A stretch of 64,000 bases of DNA from an uncultured Verrucomicrobiota bacterium (lineage in GTDB: Bacteria > Verrucomicrobiota > Verrucomicrobiia > Limisphaerales > UBA9464). The stretch covers positions 25,156 through 89,155 of the forward strand of contig CAIWVP010000034.1 in assembly GCA_903916195.1 (NCBI GenBank), in the 5' to 3' direction. Shown here piece by piece: positions 1-9,349 of this stretch. Made by a program: the position numbers and the translations under genes. The notes beneath the pieces were generated by a model. The model ran no database searches, was not told the DNA's origin, and was given only the letters and a program-made list of their open reading frames with translations. Each line of letters begins with the position of its first letter. Positions within the stretch are counted from its first letter, which is position 1.

Positions 1-376
1 TACACGAGTGCATGCCGATCAAGGCGTGGCCGTTCTCGACCCACTTGATGAAGCCGTCCTTGTCGGGGATCGCGAGGTTGCCGGTCGTGTTGGCGAAGAT
101 GACGGCGTCCACCTGCGCCAGCTTGGCGAGGGTCATCTTCTCCATCACGTCGGAGTCGTCCTGGCCCTTCTTGGCATCGCCGCCGCCCCGCACGTAGTCC
201 ACGACCGTGAACGCGCCGCTGGTCTCGCCCAGGGTGGCGATGACGTTCTCGGCGGTGGCGATGGAGCTGTGGCGGAAACCTTTCGTGGCGGTGACGACAA
301 GGACCTTCTTGGGCGCGGCTTCGGCGGCGATCGATCCGACGGCGACGAGCGCTGCGGTGAGGAGACGGAGTTTCAT
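1..376 (-). CDS. ThuA-like domain secreted protein (3' end outside the window)
   Basis: The gene starts at the ATG at 374-376 on the minus strand and runs off the left edge, so 125 residues are visible. A short signal peptide (MKLRLLTAALVAVGSIAAEA) is followed by APKKVLVVTATKGFRHSS, the usual first strand and loop of the ThuA/trehalose-utilization family, a class I glutamine amidotransferase-like fold. Later stretches VDAVIFANTTGNL and ENGHALIGMHS also fit this family, in which HAL[IV]G-H is common. In planctomycetes and Verrucomicrobia, ThuA-like proteins are often secreted and linked to sugar catabolism, but substrates are mostly unknown. The family call is fairly secure; the function is not. 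It lies 165 bases upstream of the end of fmt, on the same strand. Confidence 0.8.
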   Translation of the reverse strand, partial: MKLRLLTAALVAVGSIAAEAAPKKVLVVTATKGFRHSSIATAENVIATLGETSGAFTVVDYVRGGGDAKKGQDDSDVMEKMTLAKLAQVDAVIFANTTGNLAIPDKDGFIKWVENGHALIGMHSC

Positions 377-541
377 GGCGTGATGCGTGTTTCTGGATGC
401 GTGACGACGCGAGCGCACTGGCGAACGCGGGGACACATCCATTTAGCCGCTCTGCCCGATGCTGCGGCAAGCTGCGAGTTGGCGACGAGCGCGATCCGTA
501 GCGATCGGATGGAATTCCGGCCCCCGATGGCCGGCACGGGC

Positions 542-1480
542 TCACGACAGGCGGTCGATCGTGTGGCCGGCGAGGAACTGCTCGGCGGTCATGCGTCGGC
601 CGCCCTCGGGCTGGACCTCGGTCAGGCGCAGCGCGTCTTCACCGCACGCGACCACCAGCCCCGCCTTGTCCGCCGCTAGGAGCGTCCCAGGCGCTCCACA
701 TCCGGCAACGGGCAACGCCACGTGGACCTTGAGCAGCTTCGCCTTGGGCCCGGAGGGGATATGGCAGAACGCTCCCGGCCACGGCGTGAACGCCCGGATG
801 CGCGCCGCCAAGGTCCGCGCCGGCCGCGTCCAGTCGAGACGTCCGTCCTCCTTGGTCACCTTGCGCGCGTAGGTGACGCCTTCCGCGGGCTGGGGCCGCG
901 GGACGATCTCGCCCGCGAGATAGGCGGGCAAGGTGTCGACGAGCAGCTCGCCGCCGAGCCGGGCCAGGCGGTCGTGCAGGGTCTGGCCGGTGTCGGCGTC
1001 GCTGATCGGCGTGCGTGCGATCGAGACGACCGGACCGGTGTCGAGTCCGGCCTCCATCCGCATCAAGGTGACGCCCGTCTCCGCGTCGCCGTCCGCGATG
1101 GCCCACTGGATCGGCGCCGCGCCGCGCCAGCGCGGCAGGATCGAGGTGTGGACGTTCAGGCAGCCGTGGCGCGGGATGTCGAGCAGGGCCTGCGGCAGGA
1201 TCTGGCCGTAGGCGGCGACGATGATGAGATCGGGCGCCAGCGCGCGGAGCTGGTCGAGGAACGCCGGGTCGCGGGCCTTCTCCGGTTGCAGCACCGGCAA
1301 GCCACGTGCGAGCGCCTCGATCTTCACCGGCGGTGGCTGGAGCTGGAGATCGCGGCCCTTCGGTCGGTCCGGTTGGGCGACGACCGCGACGACAGGGAAC
1401 CGGTGATCGTCCGCCAAAGTGGCCAAGACCTCGCGGGCCAGGTCGGGCGTGCCCATGAAGATGATCCGGAGCGGAATCAT
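542..1480 (-). CDS. fmt: methionyl-tRNA formyltransferase
   Basis: This cytoplasmic enzyme transfers a formyl group from 10-formyltetrahydrofolate to Met-tRNAfMet for translation initiation. The 312-residue length is normal. The N-terminal Rossmann domain begins IIFMGTPDLA; the hallmark LNVHTSILPRWRGAAPIQ follows at 108-125 and contains catalytic Asn109 and His111; Asp147 lies in AGLDTGP, completing the Asn-His-Asp set. The C-terminal OB-fold domain (about 205-305, beginning YARKVTKEDGRLDW) is present. The ATG at 1478-1480 is supported by the domain start. An adenylate kinase gene lies 85 bases upstream on the same strand; no def gene is next to it here. Confidence 0.96.
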   Translation of the reverse strand: MIPLRIIFMGTPDLAREVLATLADDHRFPVVAVVAQPDRPKGRDLQLQPPPVKIEALARGLPVLQPEKARDPAFLDQLRALAPDLIIVAAYGQILPQALLDIPRHGCLNVHTSILPRWRGAAPIQWAIADGDAETGVTLMRMEAGLDTGPVVSIARTPISDADTGQTLHDRLARLGGELLVDTLPAYLAGEIVPRPQPAEGVTYARKVTKEDGRLDWTRPARTLAARIRAFTPWPGAFCHIPSGPKAKLLKVHVALPVAGCGAPGTLLAADKAGLVVACGEDALRLTEVQPEGGRRMTAEQFLAGHTIDRLS

Positions 1481-1565
1481 TGGGACATGTCGATTGTTGC
1501 TGATCCGATGGGGCCGGCCCGGGCGCCGGAAAATCCGCGACGCCCAGCGGGAGGCCGGGGTGGGG

Positions 1566-2201
1566 TCAGGCGTTCGGCTTGACCGCGAAGGTGGTGTTGC
1601 CGTCGCTCACCGCGGGCTTGGGGACGCGGGCGACGATCTTGAGGATGTCGAGCAGGACGTGGAGCGGTTCCTGGGTGGAATCAATCTGGTGGATCAGCTC
1701 CTCCGGGTAGCACTCGAGCACGGCGCGGGTCTCACGCTTATAGGTCTCGAGGCGGGCGCGGATCGTCTCCACATTGGCGTCGTCGAGACGGTTTTCGCGG
1801 AGGGCGCGGCGCTGGAGGCGGTTGATCAGCTTGTCCATCGCCGGGCAGAACAGGTTGAAGACGGCCTTCACCTCGATCAACTCGGTCATGATCCGGGCTT
1901 GGTTCGGGTTCCGCGGGATGCCGTCGAGCAACAGGGTGTCCGCCTCGGGATTGAATCGGCCGGCGGCGATGAAGCCGCTGATCGAGTTGTGCCAGAGCTC
2001 GATGGTGGGCTCGTCGGGGACGAGCTGGCCCTTGGAGGCGTACTCGACGAAGACGCGGCCGAGGGGCGAATCGACGCGCAGGTTGCGGAAGGCGTCGCCG
2101 CAGGAGAAGTGGATGAAGTTCGGGACCTGGCCGAGGATCTTGCCCTGGGTGCCTTTGCCGGCTCCAGGTGCCCCGAACAGCAGGATGGCGCGATATCTCA
2201 T
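1566..2201 (-). CDS. adk: adenylate kinase family nucleoside monophosphate kinase
   Basis: It transfers phosphate between ATP and a nucleoside monophosphate, most likely AMP. The P-loop GAPGAGKGT is at about residues 10-18, followed by the NMP-binding region with SCGDAFR and, near residue 93, DGIPRN, which corresponds to the usual DGFPRT. The segment after that (LINRLQRRALRENRLDD) is the LID region; it lacks the four-cysteine zinc site and is short, so this is a short-LID form. The length of 211 residues is normal. DGIPRN in place of DGFPRT and the unusual tail leave room for a paralogue of the housekeeping enzyme. It is followed by fmt on the same strand. Confidence 0.88.
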   Translation of the reverse strand: MRYRAILLFGAPGAGKGTQGKILGQVPNFIHFSCGDAFRNLRVDSPLGRVFVEYASKGQLVPDEPTIELWHNSISGFIAAGRFNPEADTLLLDGIPRNPNQARIMTELIEVKAVFNLFCPAMDKLINRLQRRALRENRLDDANVETIRARLETYKRETRAVLECYPEELIHQIDSTQEPLHVLLDILKIVARVPKPAVSDGNTTFAVKPNA

Positions 2202-2244
2202 GGGTGGCGTTGGGAGCTTTCGGGCCGCGCCGGGACAGGCTCGA

Positions 2245-3192
2245 TCAGGCGGCGTCCTTGGACCGGAGCTTCACCTCGACCATCTCCGCGAACGGCACCT
2301 GCAGCTCTTGGTTGGTCGCGGTCTTGATGAAGACCTCATTGGCCGAGATGCGGCTGATGCGGACGGCGACGACGCTGTGCTTGCCGGCGGCGATCTCGAT
2401 GACGAGGTCCTTGTCGGCCTCGCTGGAGACGACGCGGAAGAAGGTCGGGAACTGCGTCTCGAAGAAGCGGCGGTTGAAGGTGATGTCGCCGCGCTTGAAG
2501 ATCTTGGGCAGGCCTTCCTGCTGCGTGGCGCTGCCGCCGCCCTTGGCGACACCGAGCGCGGATGCGACACCCCCGCCGCTCGCGGGAACCGCCCCGCCCA
2601 CAGGGACGCCGAGATGGGTCTGCTGCACGGCGGTCTCGGTGGCGCTCTCCTGGGCCTCGACCGTGTGGCGCGGCAAGACGAGGAAGATGAGGGGGCCGAG
2701 CACCGGCAAGATCGCCGAGGTGCCGCACACGAGCGCGACCGGACGCCACTTGAAGCGGGCGATCTCGTAGGCACCGTAGAGGTTCGCAAAGAAGAGGACA
2801 CCGAGGAGGACCAAGCCGTTGGGCGAGGTCAGCGCGGCAGCGAGGCCCTTCTTCACGTCGGGCAGCTCGACCCGGGCAGGCTGCTTGACCGGGATCTCCT
2901 TGGCCTGCTGAAGGGCGATCGTCTCGGACGGCGGTTCGATGAACGGTTCGACGAAGCGGCGGGCCTTGGGGTTGTCGGCCAGGTCCTTCAGCGTCTCGTC
3001 GCTCAGCTTCGCCCAGTCGATGCGCGGGGAGAAATCGCCGCTGTCGAGCCGGACGACGAGGCCGTCCTTGTCGGCAGCGGAAAGCTCGCCCTTGAAGACG
3101 TCACCGGTGACCAGACGGAATTCGGCGGCCTCGACCATCAGGGCCACCATGGCGCACGACAGCAAGGCTAGGACTTGACGAACCGGAGACAT
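2245..3192 (-). CDS. secreted/membrane protein of unknown function
   Basis: I do not recognise a named family. I chose the ATG at 3190-3192 because it directly opens a signal peptide (MSPVRQVLALLSCAMVALMVEA); an upstream in-frame start at 3276 would add 28 charged residues. The 315-residue product has an N-terminal beta-rich segment (AEFRLVTGDVFKGELSAADK) resembling small SH3-like modules that read 'GDvlkGel', two adjacent membrane segments around residues 125-145 and 150-172, a Gly/Ala-rich linker, and a C-terminal beta-rich domain. The stop lies 43 bases upstream of the adenylate kinase start on the same strand. Confidence 0.6.
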   Translation of the reverse strand: MSPVRQVLALLSCAMVALMVEAAEFRLVTGDVFKGELSAADKDGLVVRLDSGDFSPRIDWAKLSDETLKDLADNPKARRFVEPFIEPPSETIALQQAKEIPVKQPARVELPDVKKGLAAALTSPNGLVLLGVLFFANLYGAYEIARFKWRPVALVCGTSAILPVLGPLIFLVLPRHTVEAQESATETAVQQTHLGVPVGGAVPASGGGVASALGVAKGGGSATQQEGLPKIFKRGDITFNRRFFETQFPTFFRVVSSEADKDLVIEIAAGKHSVVAVRISRISANEVFIKTATNQELQVPFAEMVEVKLRSKDAA

Positions 3193-3375
3193 GATGACGC
3201 GACCTTGGCAAAGGGCTCCGGCACGGGGAACTAAAAACTTCCGGACGGAGCGGGACGACGGGGTTCCGATAGGCATGCCCCCGCCTTAGCAAGTGCGCTG
3301 CCTATCTCTTGCGGAGAATCTTGCGCGGAAGGCGGGCTGCTTGACCCCGCCTTCCGCGCTCCGCAGCCTGCGGTC

Positions 3376-3777
3376 GTGTCGCCGCCGTCCCCAGCCGCCC
3401 GAGCCCGCCGAGCCGAACAGGCCCGCGGACGCGTGCTCGCCGCGTGGCGCGGGATCGATGTCCGGCCGCTCGAGATCGCCGCGCGTTCCGCCGGGCGCCC
3501 GGTCGGCCAGCTCATCCCGCAGGTCCTGGCCGGCCTCCGGCTGGAGGAGCGCGTCGCCGAATCGCAGATCCAATCCGTCTGGCAACGGACCATCGATCCG
3601 TTGATCGCGCAGCACGCGCAGCCGGCCGGCCTCGTCCGCGGCACGCTCTTCGTGAACGTCGACAGCAGCACGTGGCTCTCGGAGATCGTCCGCTACCGGC
3701 GCCACGAGATCCTCGAACGGCTCCAGCTCGCCGTCGGCAAGGCGATGGTCCAGAAGATCAGCTTCCGCGTCGGTTGA
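3376..3777 (+). CDS. DUF721/DciA-like protein
   Basis: A 133-residue protein with the DUF721 pattern: VWQRTIDPLIAQHAQPAGLVRGTLFV followed by NVDSSTWLSEIVRYRRHEILERL. DUF721 includes DciA, the ancestral loader of the replicative helicase DnaB in bacteria that lack DnaC or DnaI, so a role in replication initiation is likely from the family. The N-terminal half is Arg/Ala-rich and probably disordered. It uses GTG at 3376; I see no ATG at a suitable place. It is transcribed away from the membrane protein on the other side and does not sit next to dnaA or recF here, so context does not confirm the role. Confidence 0.75.
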   Translation: MSPPSPAARARRAEQARGRVLAAWRGIDVRPLEIAARSAGRPVGQLIPQVLAGLRLEERVAESQIQSVWQRTIDPLIAQHAQPAGLVRGTLFVNVDSSTWLSEIVRYRRHEILERLQLAVGKAMVQKISFRVG

Positions 3778-3912
3778 GGCGGCCTCGGCCGGTCCGACCG
3801 ACGTCGTCGGGCACGACCCTCTGGAACCTTCGCTGTAACCGTCCGTTCGCCGGCCGGGTCTTCTTCCAAGTCACCACCGTTGCTCAAACCAGCACACTCA
3901 CTCCCCGACCCC

Positions 3913-4629
3913 ATGAAACACATCCTCACCGCCACATTCCTCTCCTCGTTCGCGCTGACGCTCTGCCTTGCCGACGCCAAGGAAGATGTCAAAGCCGCCG
4001 CCAAGAAGCTCTCCGACGCTCCGAACTACAGCTGGACCGCTGTCACCGAGATCGAGGGCGGGCAATCCACGCCGGCGCCGATCAGCGGCAAGGCCGAGAA
4101 AGGCGGGTTCGCGGTGCTCACCCAGGAACGTGACGGCAACACGACCACCGCGGTGCTCAAAGGCGACAAGGGCGTGCTCAAGACCGAGGACGGTTGGCAG
4201 ACCGCCGAGGAGCTCCGCGCCGCCGCGAGCGGTGGCGGCGGCGGTGGCGGCCGGATGCGCGGGCAACTGCTCCGCAGCCGGATCCCGGGCGACGAAGCGG
4301 GCAAGCTCGCCGACAAGGTCAAGGAGCTGAAAGCCTCGGACGGCGTGGTCAGCGGCGACCTCACGGAAGAAGGCGCCAAGGAACTCGCCGCCTTCGGTCG
4401 CGGCGGACGTCCCGGCGGCCAGGCGCCCGAGCCCAAGAACGCCAAGGGCTCGGTGAAGTACTGGCTCAAGGAAGGCCAGATCTCCAAGGTACAGGTCAAG
4501 ATCTCGAGCACCGTGAACATCCAGGGCGAGGACCGGAACATGACCCGCACGACCACTTACGAGCTCAAGGCCGTGGGCACCACCAAGGTCGAGGTGCCCG
4601 AAGAAGCGAAGAAGAAGATCGGGGCCTGA
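3913..4629 (+). CDS. secreted protein of unknown function
   Basis: A 238-residue protein starting at the ATG at 3913 with a signal peptide (MKHILTATFLSSFALTLCLADA). An upstream TTG in frame at 3880 would only lengthen the N-terminus before the signal peptide, so I rejected it. The mature part reads DAKEDVKAAAKKLSDAPNYSW, then VLKGDKGVLKTEDGWQT, a Gly-rich loop around 115-122, and an extended beta region (VKYWLKEGQISKVQVKI) that resembles LolA/DUF2092-like lipid- or polymer-binding folds, though this is a weak impression. It stands alone and is followed by a strong terminator hairpin. Confidence 0.65.
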   Translation: MKHILTATFLSSFALTLCLADAKEDVKAAAKKLSDAPNYSWTAVTEIEGGQSTPAPISGKAEKGGFAVLTQERDGNTTTAVLKGDKGVLKTEDGWQTAEELRAAASGGGGGGGRMRGQLLRSRIPGDEAGKLADKVKELKASDGVVSGDLTEEGAKELAAFGRGGRPGGQAPEPKNAKGSVKYWLKEGQISKVQVKISSTVNIQGEDRNMTRTTTYELKAVGTTKVEVPEEAKKKIGA

Positions 4630-4654
4630 ACCGGCCGCCACCGGACCGATCGCG

Positions 4655-4682
4655 GGGCGGGCCCTCCAGGCCCGCCCTTTTT
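4655..4682 (+). terminator. Rho-independent terminator
   Basis: A perfect 9-bp stem (GGGCGGGCC pairing with GGCCCGCCC) with a 5-base loop (CTCCA) is followed directly by five T residues. It lies 26 bases after the stop codon at 4629 and ends the transcript of the secreted protein. Confidence 0.9.
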
Positions 4683-4772
4683 GCGCCGGCGACCCATCCG
4701 AACGCGGCCGCTCCGGCTCCAGTAAATCCGGTCGCCTCCGGCGGGCAGCCTCCTTAGCGTCCTCCCCTCACC

Positions 4773-7700
4773 ATGGAAGCTGCCCGGTATGCCCGCGATC
4801 TCGCCGGAGGTGTGGCGCTCGCCTTCGTCGTCTGCACCAGCGTCCCGGTCCTCGCGGCCCCGCCGCTCGTCTGGCAGACCGGCGAAGGGTTCCGCAGCGC
4901 CAAGGCCGAGGTCCCGGCGACCGGGAAACCGGGCTTCACTTTGCTCCCACCGGCCGAAACCGGCATCCGCTTCACCAACCGTCTCACCGACGCGATGGTC
5001 GCCGCCAACCGCCTGCTCGAGAACGGTTCGGGCGTGGCCTTGGGCGATGTCGACGGCGACGGCTGGGTGGACATCTACTTCTGCCGGCTCGACGGCGGGA
5101 ACGTCCTGTACCGGAACCTGGGAGGCTGGAAGTTCGAGGAGGTCACCGCCGCGTCCGGCGTCGCATGCCCGGGCCAGTTCTCGACCGGCTGCGCGTTGGC
5201 CGATATCGACGGGGACGGCGACCTCGACCTGCTGGTCAACAGCCTCGGCGGCGGCACCCGCGCCTTCCTCAACGACGGCCGCGGCCGTTTCACCGAGGTC
5301 GCCGATCCGAAGCTCGCCAAGAAGTCCGGCGCCACATCGATGGCCCTCGCCGATGTCGACGGCGATGGCGACCTCGACCTGTACGTCACGCATTACCGGA
5401 CCGACACGGTGAACGACAACCCTCCCGGCCTGCGGATGACCACGGGCCGCGCGCCCGACGGCTCGCCGGTCGTCGAACCGCGCGACCGTTTCCTGGCGCT
5501 ACCGAACCCGGGCGGCGCGACCGAGGTGCTCGAGAAGGGCGAGGGCGACCAGTTCTATGTGAACAAGGGCGGCGGCAATTTCATCCCCGCCCCGTGGCAC
5601 GTCGGCGTGTTCCTCGACGAGGACGGCCAGGCACTGAAGGAAGCACCGCCGGATTGGGGGCTGGCCGCGATGTTCCGCGACCTGGACGGCGACGGCCTGC
5701 CGGATCTCTACGTCTGCAACGACTTCGTCTATTGGCCGGACCGCATCTGGATGAACCAGGGCGGCAAACGCTTCAAGGCCGCTCCGCGGACCGCCTTCCG
5801 CCACTACAGCCTGTCGTCGATGGCGGTCGACGCCGCGGACATCGACCGCGACGGCTTCGACGACCTCTTCGTCGCCGAGATGCTCAGCCCGCGCCGGCAG
5901 ACGCGCGCATGGCAACGGCCGTTCACCTTGGACGGCATCCTGCCCTGGCCGGTCTCCGACCCGGATTTCCGCCCGGAGGTCCCGCGCAACACGCTGCACC
6001 TCGCGCGCGGCGACGGCACCTACGCCGACATCGCGCCGCTCGCCGGTGTGGCGGCGACCGATTGGACGTGGAGCGCCGTCTTCCTCGACGTGGACCTGGA
6101 CGGCTGGGAGGACCTGCTCATCGCCAACGGCAGCAACCATGACGTCCAGGACGCGGACGTGATGGCCGAGGTCGGCCGCACCGGCGCGTGGCGGACGCCG
6201 GAGAAGCGCCTCCAGTTCCTCGGGCGCATGCCGCGACGCGAGGTGCCGAGCATGGCGTTCCGCAACCGCCGCGACCTGACCTTCGAGGACGCCGGCGCCG
6301 CGTGGGGGTTCGACACCACGGGTGTGGCACAGGGCATGGCCCTGGCCGATCTCGACAACGACGGTGATCTCGATGTCGTCATCAACTGCCTCAACGGGCC
6401 GGCACGCGTCCTCCGCAACGACTCGTCCGCGCCGCGCGTCGCGGTGCGCTTGAAAGGCGCCGGTGGCAACACACGCGGCATCGGCGCGAAGATCAAGGTC
6501 CTCGGCGGCCCGGTCACGCAGACGCAGCAGATGATGGCGGGCGGCCGCTACTGCTCGAGCGACGATCCGATGCGCGTCTTCGCCGCGGGCACGGCCAAGC
6601 GGCTCTCGATCGAGGTCGTCTGGCGCAGCGGCAAGAGGAGCGTCGTGGACGACGTGGTGCCGGACCGCATCTACGAGATCGACGAGGCCGCGGCGCGGCC
6701 CTCACCGCCCGCCGTCGCCGCACCGCCGGCGTTGTTCCGCGATGTGAGCGCGTCCGTCCGGCACGTCCATATCGACGAGCCCTACGACGACTTCGCGCGG
6801 CAACCGCTGCTTCCGCGCAAGCTCAGCACCCTCGGGCCCGGCGTCGCCTGGGCCGATGTCGACAGCGACGGCGCGGACGACCTCATCGTCTCCGGCGGCA
6901 AGACCGGACGCACCGTCGTCTTCCGCAACGACGGCCAGCGCGGTCTGATCGAATGGACCAACGCTCCGGTGCCGCCGTCCAATCCGCGCGACCAGACCGG
7001 TATCGCCGTGTGGCAGGTCGCGGACGGCACCGTCCGCATCGTCTCCGGCGCGTCGAACTGGGAGGACTCGGACGCGGATGCGGCGCCGTTCGTCATCGCG
7101 ACCTTGAAGGGTGCCGCACCACCCGTCGCCAAGCTCGCGGTCATCAACCATCTCAACTCCACCGGCCCGGTCGCGATGGCGGATGTCGACGGCGACGGCG
7201 ACCTCGACCTCTTCATCGGTGGGCGCGCGGTCGCCGGTCGGTATCCGGAGCCGGCGACTTCGTTGCTCCTGCGGAACGACGGTGGGGTCTTCGTGGTCGC
7301 CCAGACCTTCGCCGACATCGGCCTCGTGAGCGGCGCGGTGTCCACCGACTTCGATGGCGACGGCGATGCCGACCTGGCGCTCGCCTGCGACTGGGGCCCG
7401 GTCCGACTGCTGCGGAACGACGGCGGCAAGTTCACCGATGTGACCACATCGTACGGGATGAACGGTATCACCGGCTGCTGGAACGGCATCACCACGGCGG
7501 ACCTCGACGGCGACGGCCGGATGGACCTGGTCGTCTCGAACTGGGGCCGCAACTGGCGCGTCGACCCACCTTCCGGCAGCGACCTGCCCGCGCGGCTCTT
7601 CTACGGCGACCTCGCGGACAACGGCGGCGTGCAGACGTTGCTCGCATCGATGGATCCGCAGCTCTCGATGGTGACGCCGTGGCGGCAATGGAAGACGGTC

Positions 7701-8471
7701 GCGGCGCTGCTGCCGGCAGTGGCGGGGCGCGTGCCGGACCACCACTCCTACGGGCGCGCGAGCATCGCCACCGTGCTCGGCGACCACGCCGCCGCGGCCC
7801 GCGAGCTGGTCGCTTCGACATCCGACTCGATGGTCTTCCTGAACCGCGGCGACCGCTTCGAGGCGCGGGCGATGCCGTTGCAGGCGCAGTTCGCGCCGGC
7901 CTTCGGCGTGAGCGTCGCGGACTTCGACGGTGACGGGAACGAGGACGTGTTCCTGGCACAGAACTTCTCCGGCATGGATATCGAGACCGCGCGGCAAGAC
8001 GCGGGAGCCGGCCTGGTGCTGCTCGGCGACGGTCGCGGCGGGTTCCGCGCGCTCGGGCCTCTGGCATCAGGCGTCTCCATCCACGGCGAGCAGCGCGGCA
8101 GCGCGGTGGGGGATCTCGACGGCGACGGCCGTCCGGACCTGGCGGTGGGACAACAGAACGGTCCCGTGCGGCTCTTGCGGAACCAGACCGGACGCCCGGG
8201 CGTCCGCGTGGCCTTGCGCGGCCCGAAAGACAATCCCGACGCGGTCGGTGCGATCGTGCGGTTGCGGTCCGGCGACCGGCACGGTCCGGCCCGCGAGGTC
8301 CACGCGGGCCACGGATACTGGTCACAGGATTCGGCGACGGTGCTGCTGGCCGCGCCTTCGACCCCGACCGGGCTCCAGGTCCGCTGGCCGGGAGGCAAGT
8401 CGCAGGAGTTCGCCTGGCCGGCGGGCGCGCGATCCGTGGAGGTGTCGACCGAGGGCATCCGCGGACGTTGA
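4773..8471 (+). CDS. CRTAC1-like FG-GAP repeat protein with two ASPIC/UnbV domains
   Basis: A 1232-residue secreted protein. A hydrophobic signal segment lies at about 10-30. Many calcium-binding FG-GAP/VCBS blades follow, seen as repeated DVDGDGWVDIYF, DIDGDGDLDLLV and DLDGDGLPDLYV motifs, which predict an integrin-like beta-propeller. An ASPIC/UnbV domain is at about 565-640 (VRLKGAGGNTRGIGAKIKV) and ends the first module. A second propeller set and a second ASPIC/UnbV domain (about 1140-1225; VRWPGGKSQEFAW) follow. The family is extracellular and probably adhesive or ligand-binding. One protein holding two complete propeller-ASPIC modules suggests internal duplication. The ATG at 4773 follows a short leader after the terminator. 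Confidence 0.88.
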   Translation: MEAARYARDLAGGVALAFVVCTSVPVLAAPPLVWQTGEGFRSAKAEVPATGKPGFTLLPPAETGIRFTNRLTDAMVAANRLLENGSGVALGDVDGDGWVDIYFCRLDGGNVLYRNLGGWKFEEVTAASGVACPGQFSTGCALADIDGDGDLDLLVNSLGGGTRAFLNDGRGRFTEVADPKLAKKSGATSMALADVDGDGDLDLYVTHYRTDTVNDNPPGLRMTTGRAPDGSPVVEPRDRFLALPNPGGATEVLEKGEGDQFYVNKGGGNFIPAPWHVGVFLDEDGQALKEAPPDWGLAAMFRDLDGDGLPDLYVCNDFVYWPDRIWMNQGGKRFKAAPRTAFRHYSLSSMAVDAADIDRDGFDDLFVAEMLSPRRQTRAWQRPFTLDGILPWPVSDPDFRPEVPRNTLHLARGDGTYADIAPLAGVAATDWTWSAVFLDVDLDGWEDLLIANGSNHDVQDADVMAEVGRTGAWRTPEKRLQFLGRMPRREVPSMAFRNRRDLTFEDAGAAWGFDTTGVAQGMALADLDNDGDLDVVINCLNGPARVLRNDSSAPRVAVRLKGAGGNTRGIGAKIKVLGGPVTQTQQMMAGGRYCSSDDPMRVFAAGTAKRLSIEVVWRSGKRSVVDDVVPDRIYEIDEAAARPSPPAVAAPPALFRDVSASVRHVHIDEPYDDFARQPLLPRKLSTLGPGVAWADVDSDGADDLIVSGGKTGRTVVFRNDGQRGLIEWTNAPVPPSNPRDQTGIAVWQVADGTVRIVSGASNWEDSDADAAPFVIATLKGAAPPVAKLAVINHLNSTGPVAMADVDGDGDLDLFIGGRAVAGRYPEPATSLLLRNDGGVFVVAQTFADIGLVSGAVSTDFDGDGDADLALACDWGPVRLLRNDGGKFTDVTTSYGMNGITGCWNGITTADLDGDGRMDLVVSNWGRNWRVDPPSGSDLPARLFYGDLADNGGVQTLLASMDPQLSMVTPWRQWKTVAALLPAVAGRVPDHHSYGRASIATVLGDHAAAARELVASTSDSMVFLNRGDRFEARAMPLQAQFAPAFGVSVADFDGDGNEDVFLAQNFSGMDIETARQDAGAGLVLLGDGRGGFRALGPLASGVSIHGEQRGSAVGDLDGDGRPDLAVGQQNGPVRLLRNQTGRPGVRVALRGPKDNPDAVGAIVRLRSGDRHGPAREVHAGHGYWSQDSATVLLAAPSTPTGLQVRWPGGKSQEFAWPAGARSVEVSTEGIRGR

Positions 8472-8506
8472 CGTGCAACCGTCTTCGGCTAAGCCTCCGC
8501 GCTTCT

Positions 8507-9277
8507 ATGGGACTTCTCACCGGAAAGCTCGGTATCGTCTTCGGCGTCGCCAACAAACGCTCCATCGCCTGGGCCATCGCGCAGGCGTGGGCCCGCGAAG
8601 GGGCAACCCTCGCGTTCACCTACCAGGGCGAACGCCTGAAGGACAACGTCGAGGAACTCGCCGGGACGTTCGGCGCGGACACGATCATCCTTCCGTGCGA
8701 CGTGACGCGCGACGAGGACATCGCGTCGGTGTTCGCGCAGGTCGGCGCCAAGTTCGGCCGGCTCGACCTGCTGTTGCACTCGGTGGCGTTCGCGCCGCGC
8801 GAGGCGTTGGAGGGCGATTTCTTGGACACGAGCCGCGACGCCTTCAAGGTCGCGCACGACGTCAGCGCCTATTCGCTGATCGCGCTGGCCCGCGGCGCCG
8901 CGCCGTTGATGACCGACGGCGGCAGCATCGTGGCGATGAGCTACTACGGCGCCGAGAAGGTGATCCCGCACTACAACGTCATGGGCGTGGCGAAGGCCGC
9001 GCTGGAGGCGAGCACGCGTTACCTGGCGTATTCGCTCGGGCCGAAGAAGGTCCGCGTGAACTGCATCAGCGCCGGCCCGATGAACACGCTCGCGGCGCGC
9101 GGCATCGCGGGTTTCGGCGACATGCTCAAGCACTACGAGGCGCACTCGCCGCTCAAGCGCAACGTGCTGCCCGACGAGCTGGGCGCGACCGGCGTGTTCC
9201 TCGCCAGCAACGGCGCGGCGGCCATCACCGGCCAGGTGATCTACGTCGACGCCGGCTACCAGATCATGGGCATGTGA
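8507..9277 (+). CDS. fabI: enoyl-[acyl-carrier-protein] reductase, FabI type
   Basis: It catalyses the last reduction of each fatty acid elongation cycle using NAD(P)H. The ATG at 8507 gives MGLLTGKLGIVFGVANKRSIAWAIA, the standard FabI N-terminus; an in-frame TTG at 8468 overlaps the previous stop and is unlikely. The 256-residue protein keeps the FabI active site: Tyr146, Tyr156 and Lys163 in SYYGAEKVIPHYNVMGVAKA, the same numbers as E. coli FabI. The C-terminus ITGQVIYVDAGYQIMGM is typical. It starts 35 bases after the giant FG-GAP gene with no terminator between them, so it may be read through. Confidence 0.96.
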   Translation: MGLLTGKLGIVFGVANKRSIAWAIAQAWAREGATLAFTYQGERLKDNVEELAGTFGADTIILPCDVTRDEDIASVFAQVGAKFGRLDLLLHSVAFAPREALEGDFLDTSRDAFKVAHDVSAYSLIALARGAAPLMTDGGSIVAMSYYGAEKVIPHYNVMGVAKAALEASTRYLAYSLGPKKVRVNCISAGPMNTLAARGIAGFGDMLKHYEAHSPLKRNVLPDELGATGVFLASNGAAAITGQVIYVDAGYQIMGM

Positions 9278-9349
9278 GCCGGCGCGACGCGGGCTCTCCT
9301 GCGATCGGGCGCGCTGCGGGCCGTTTCCGGGGTTGAAGCCGGACGCGGG

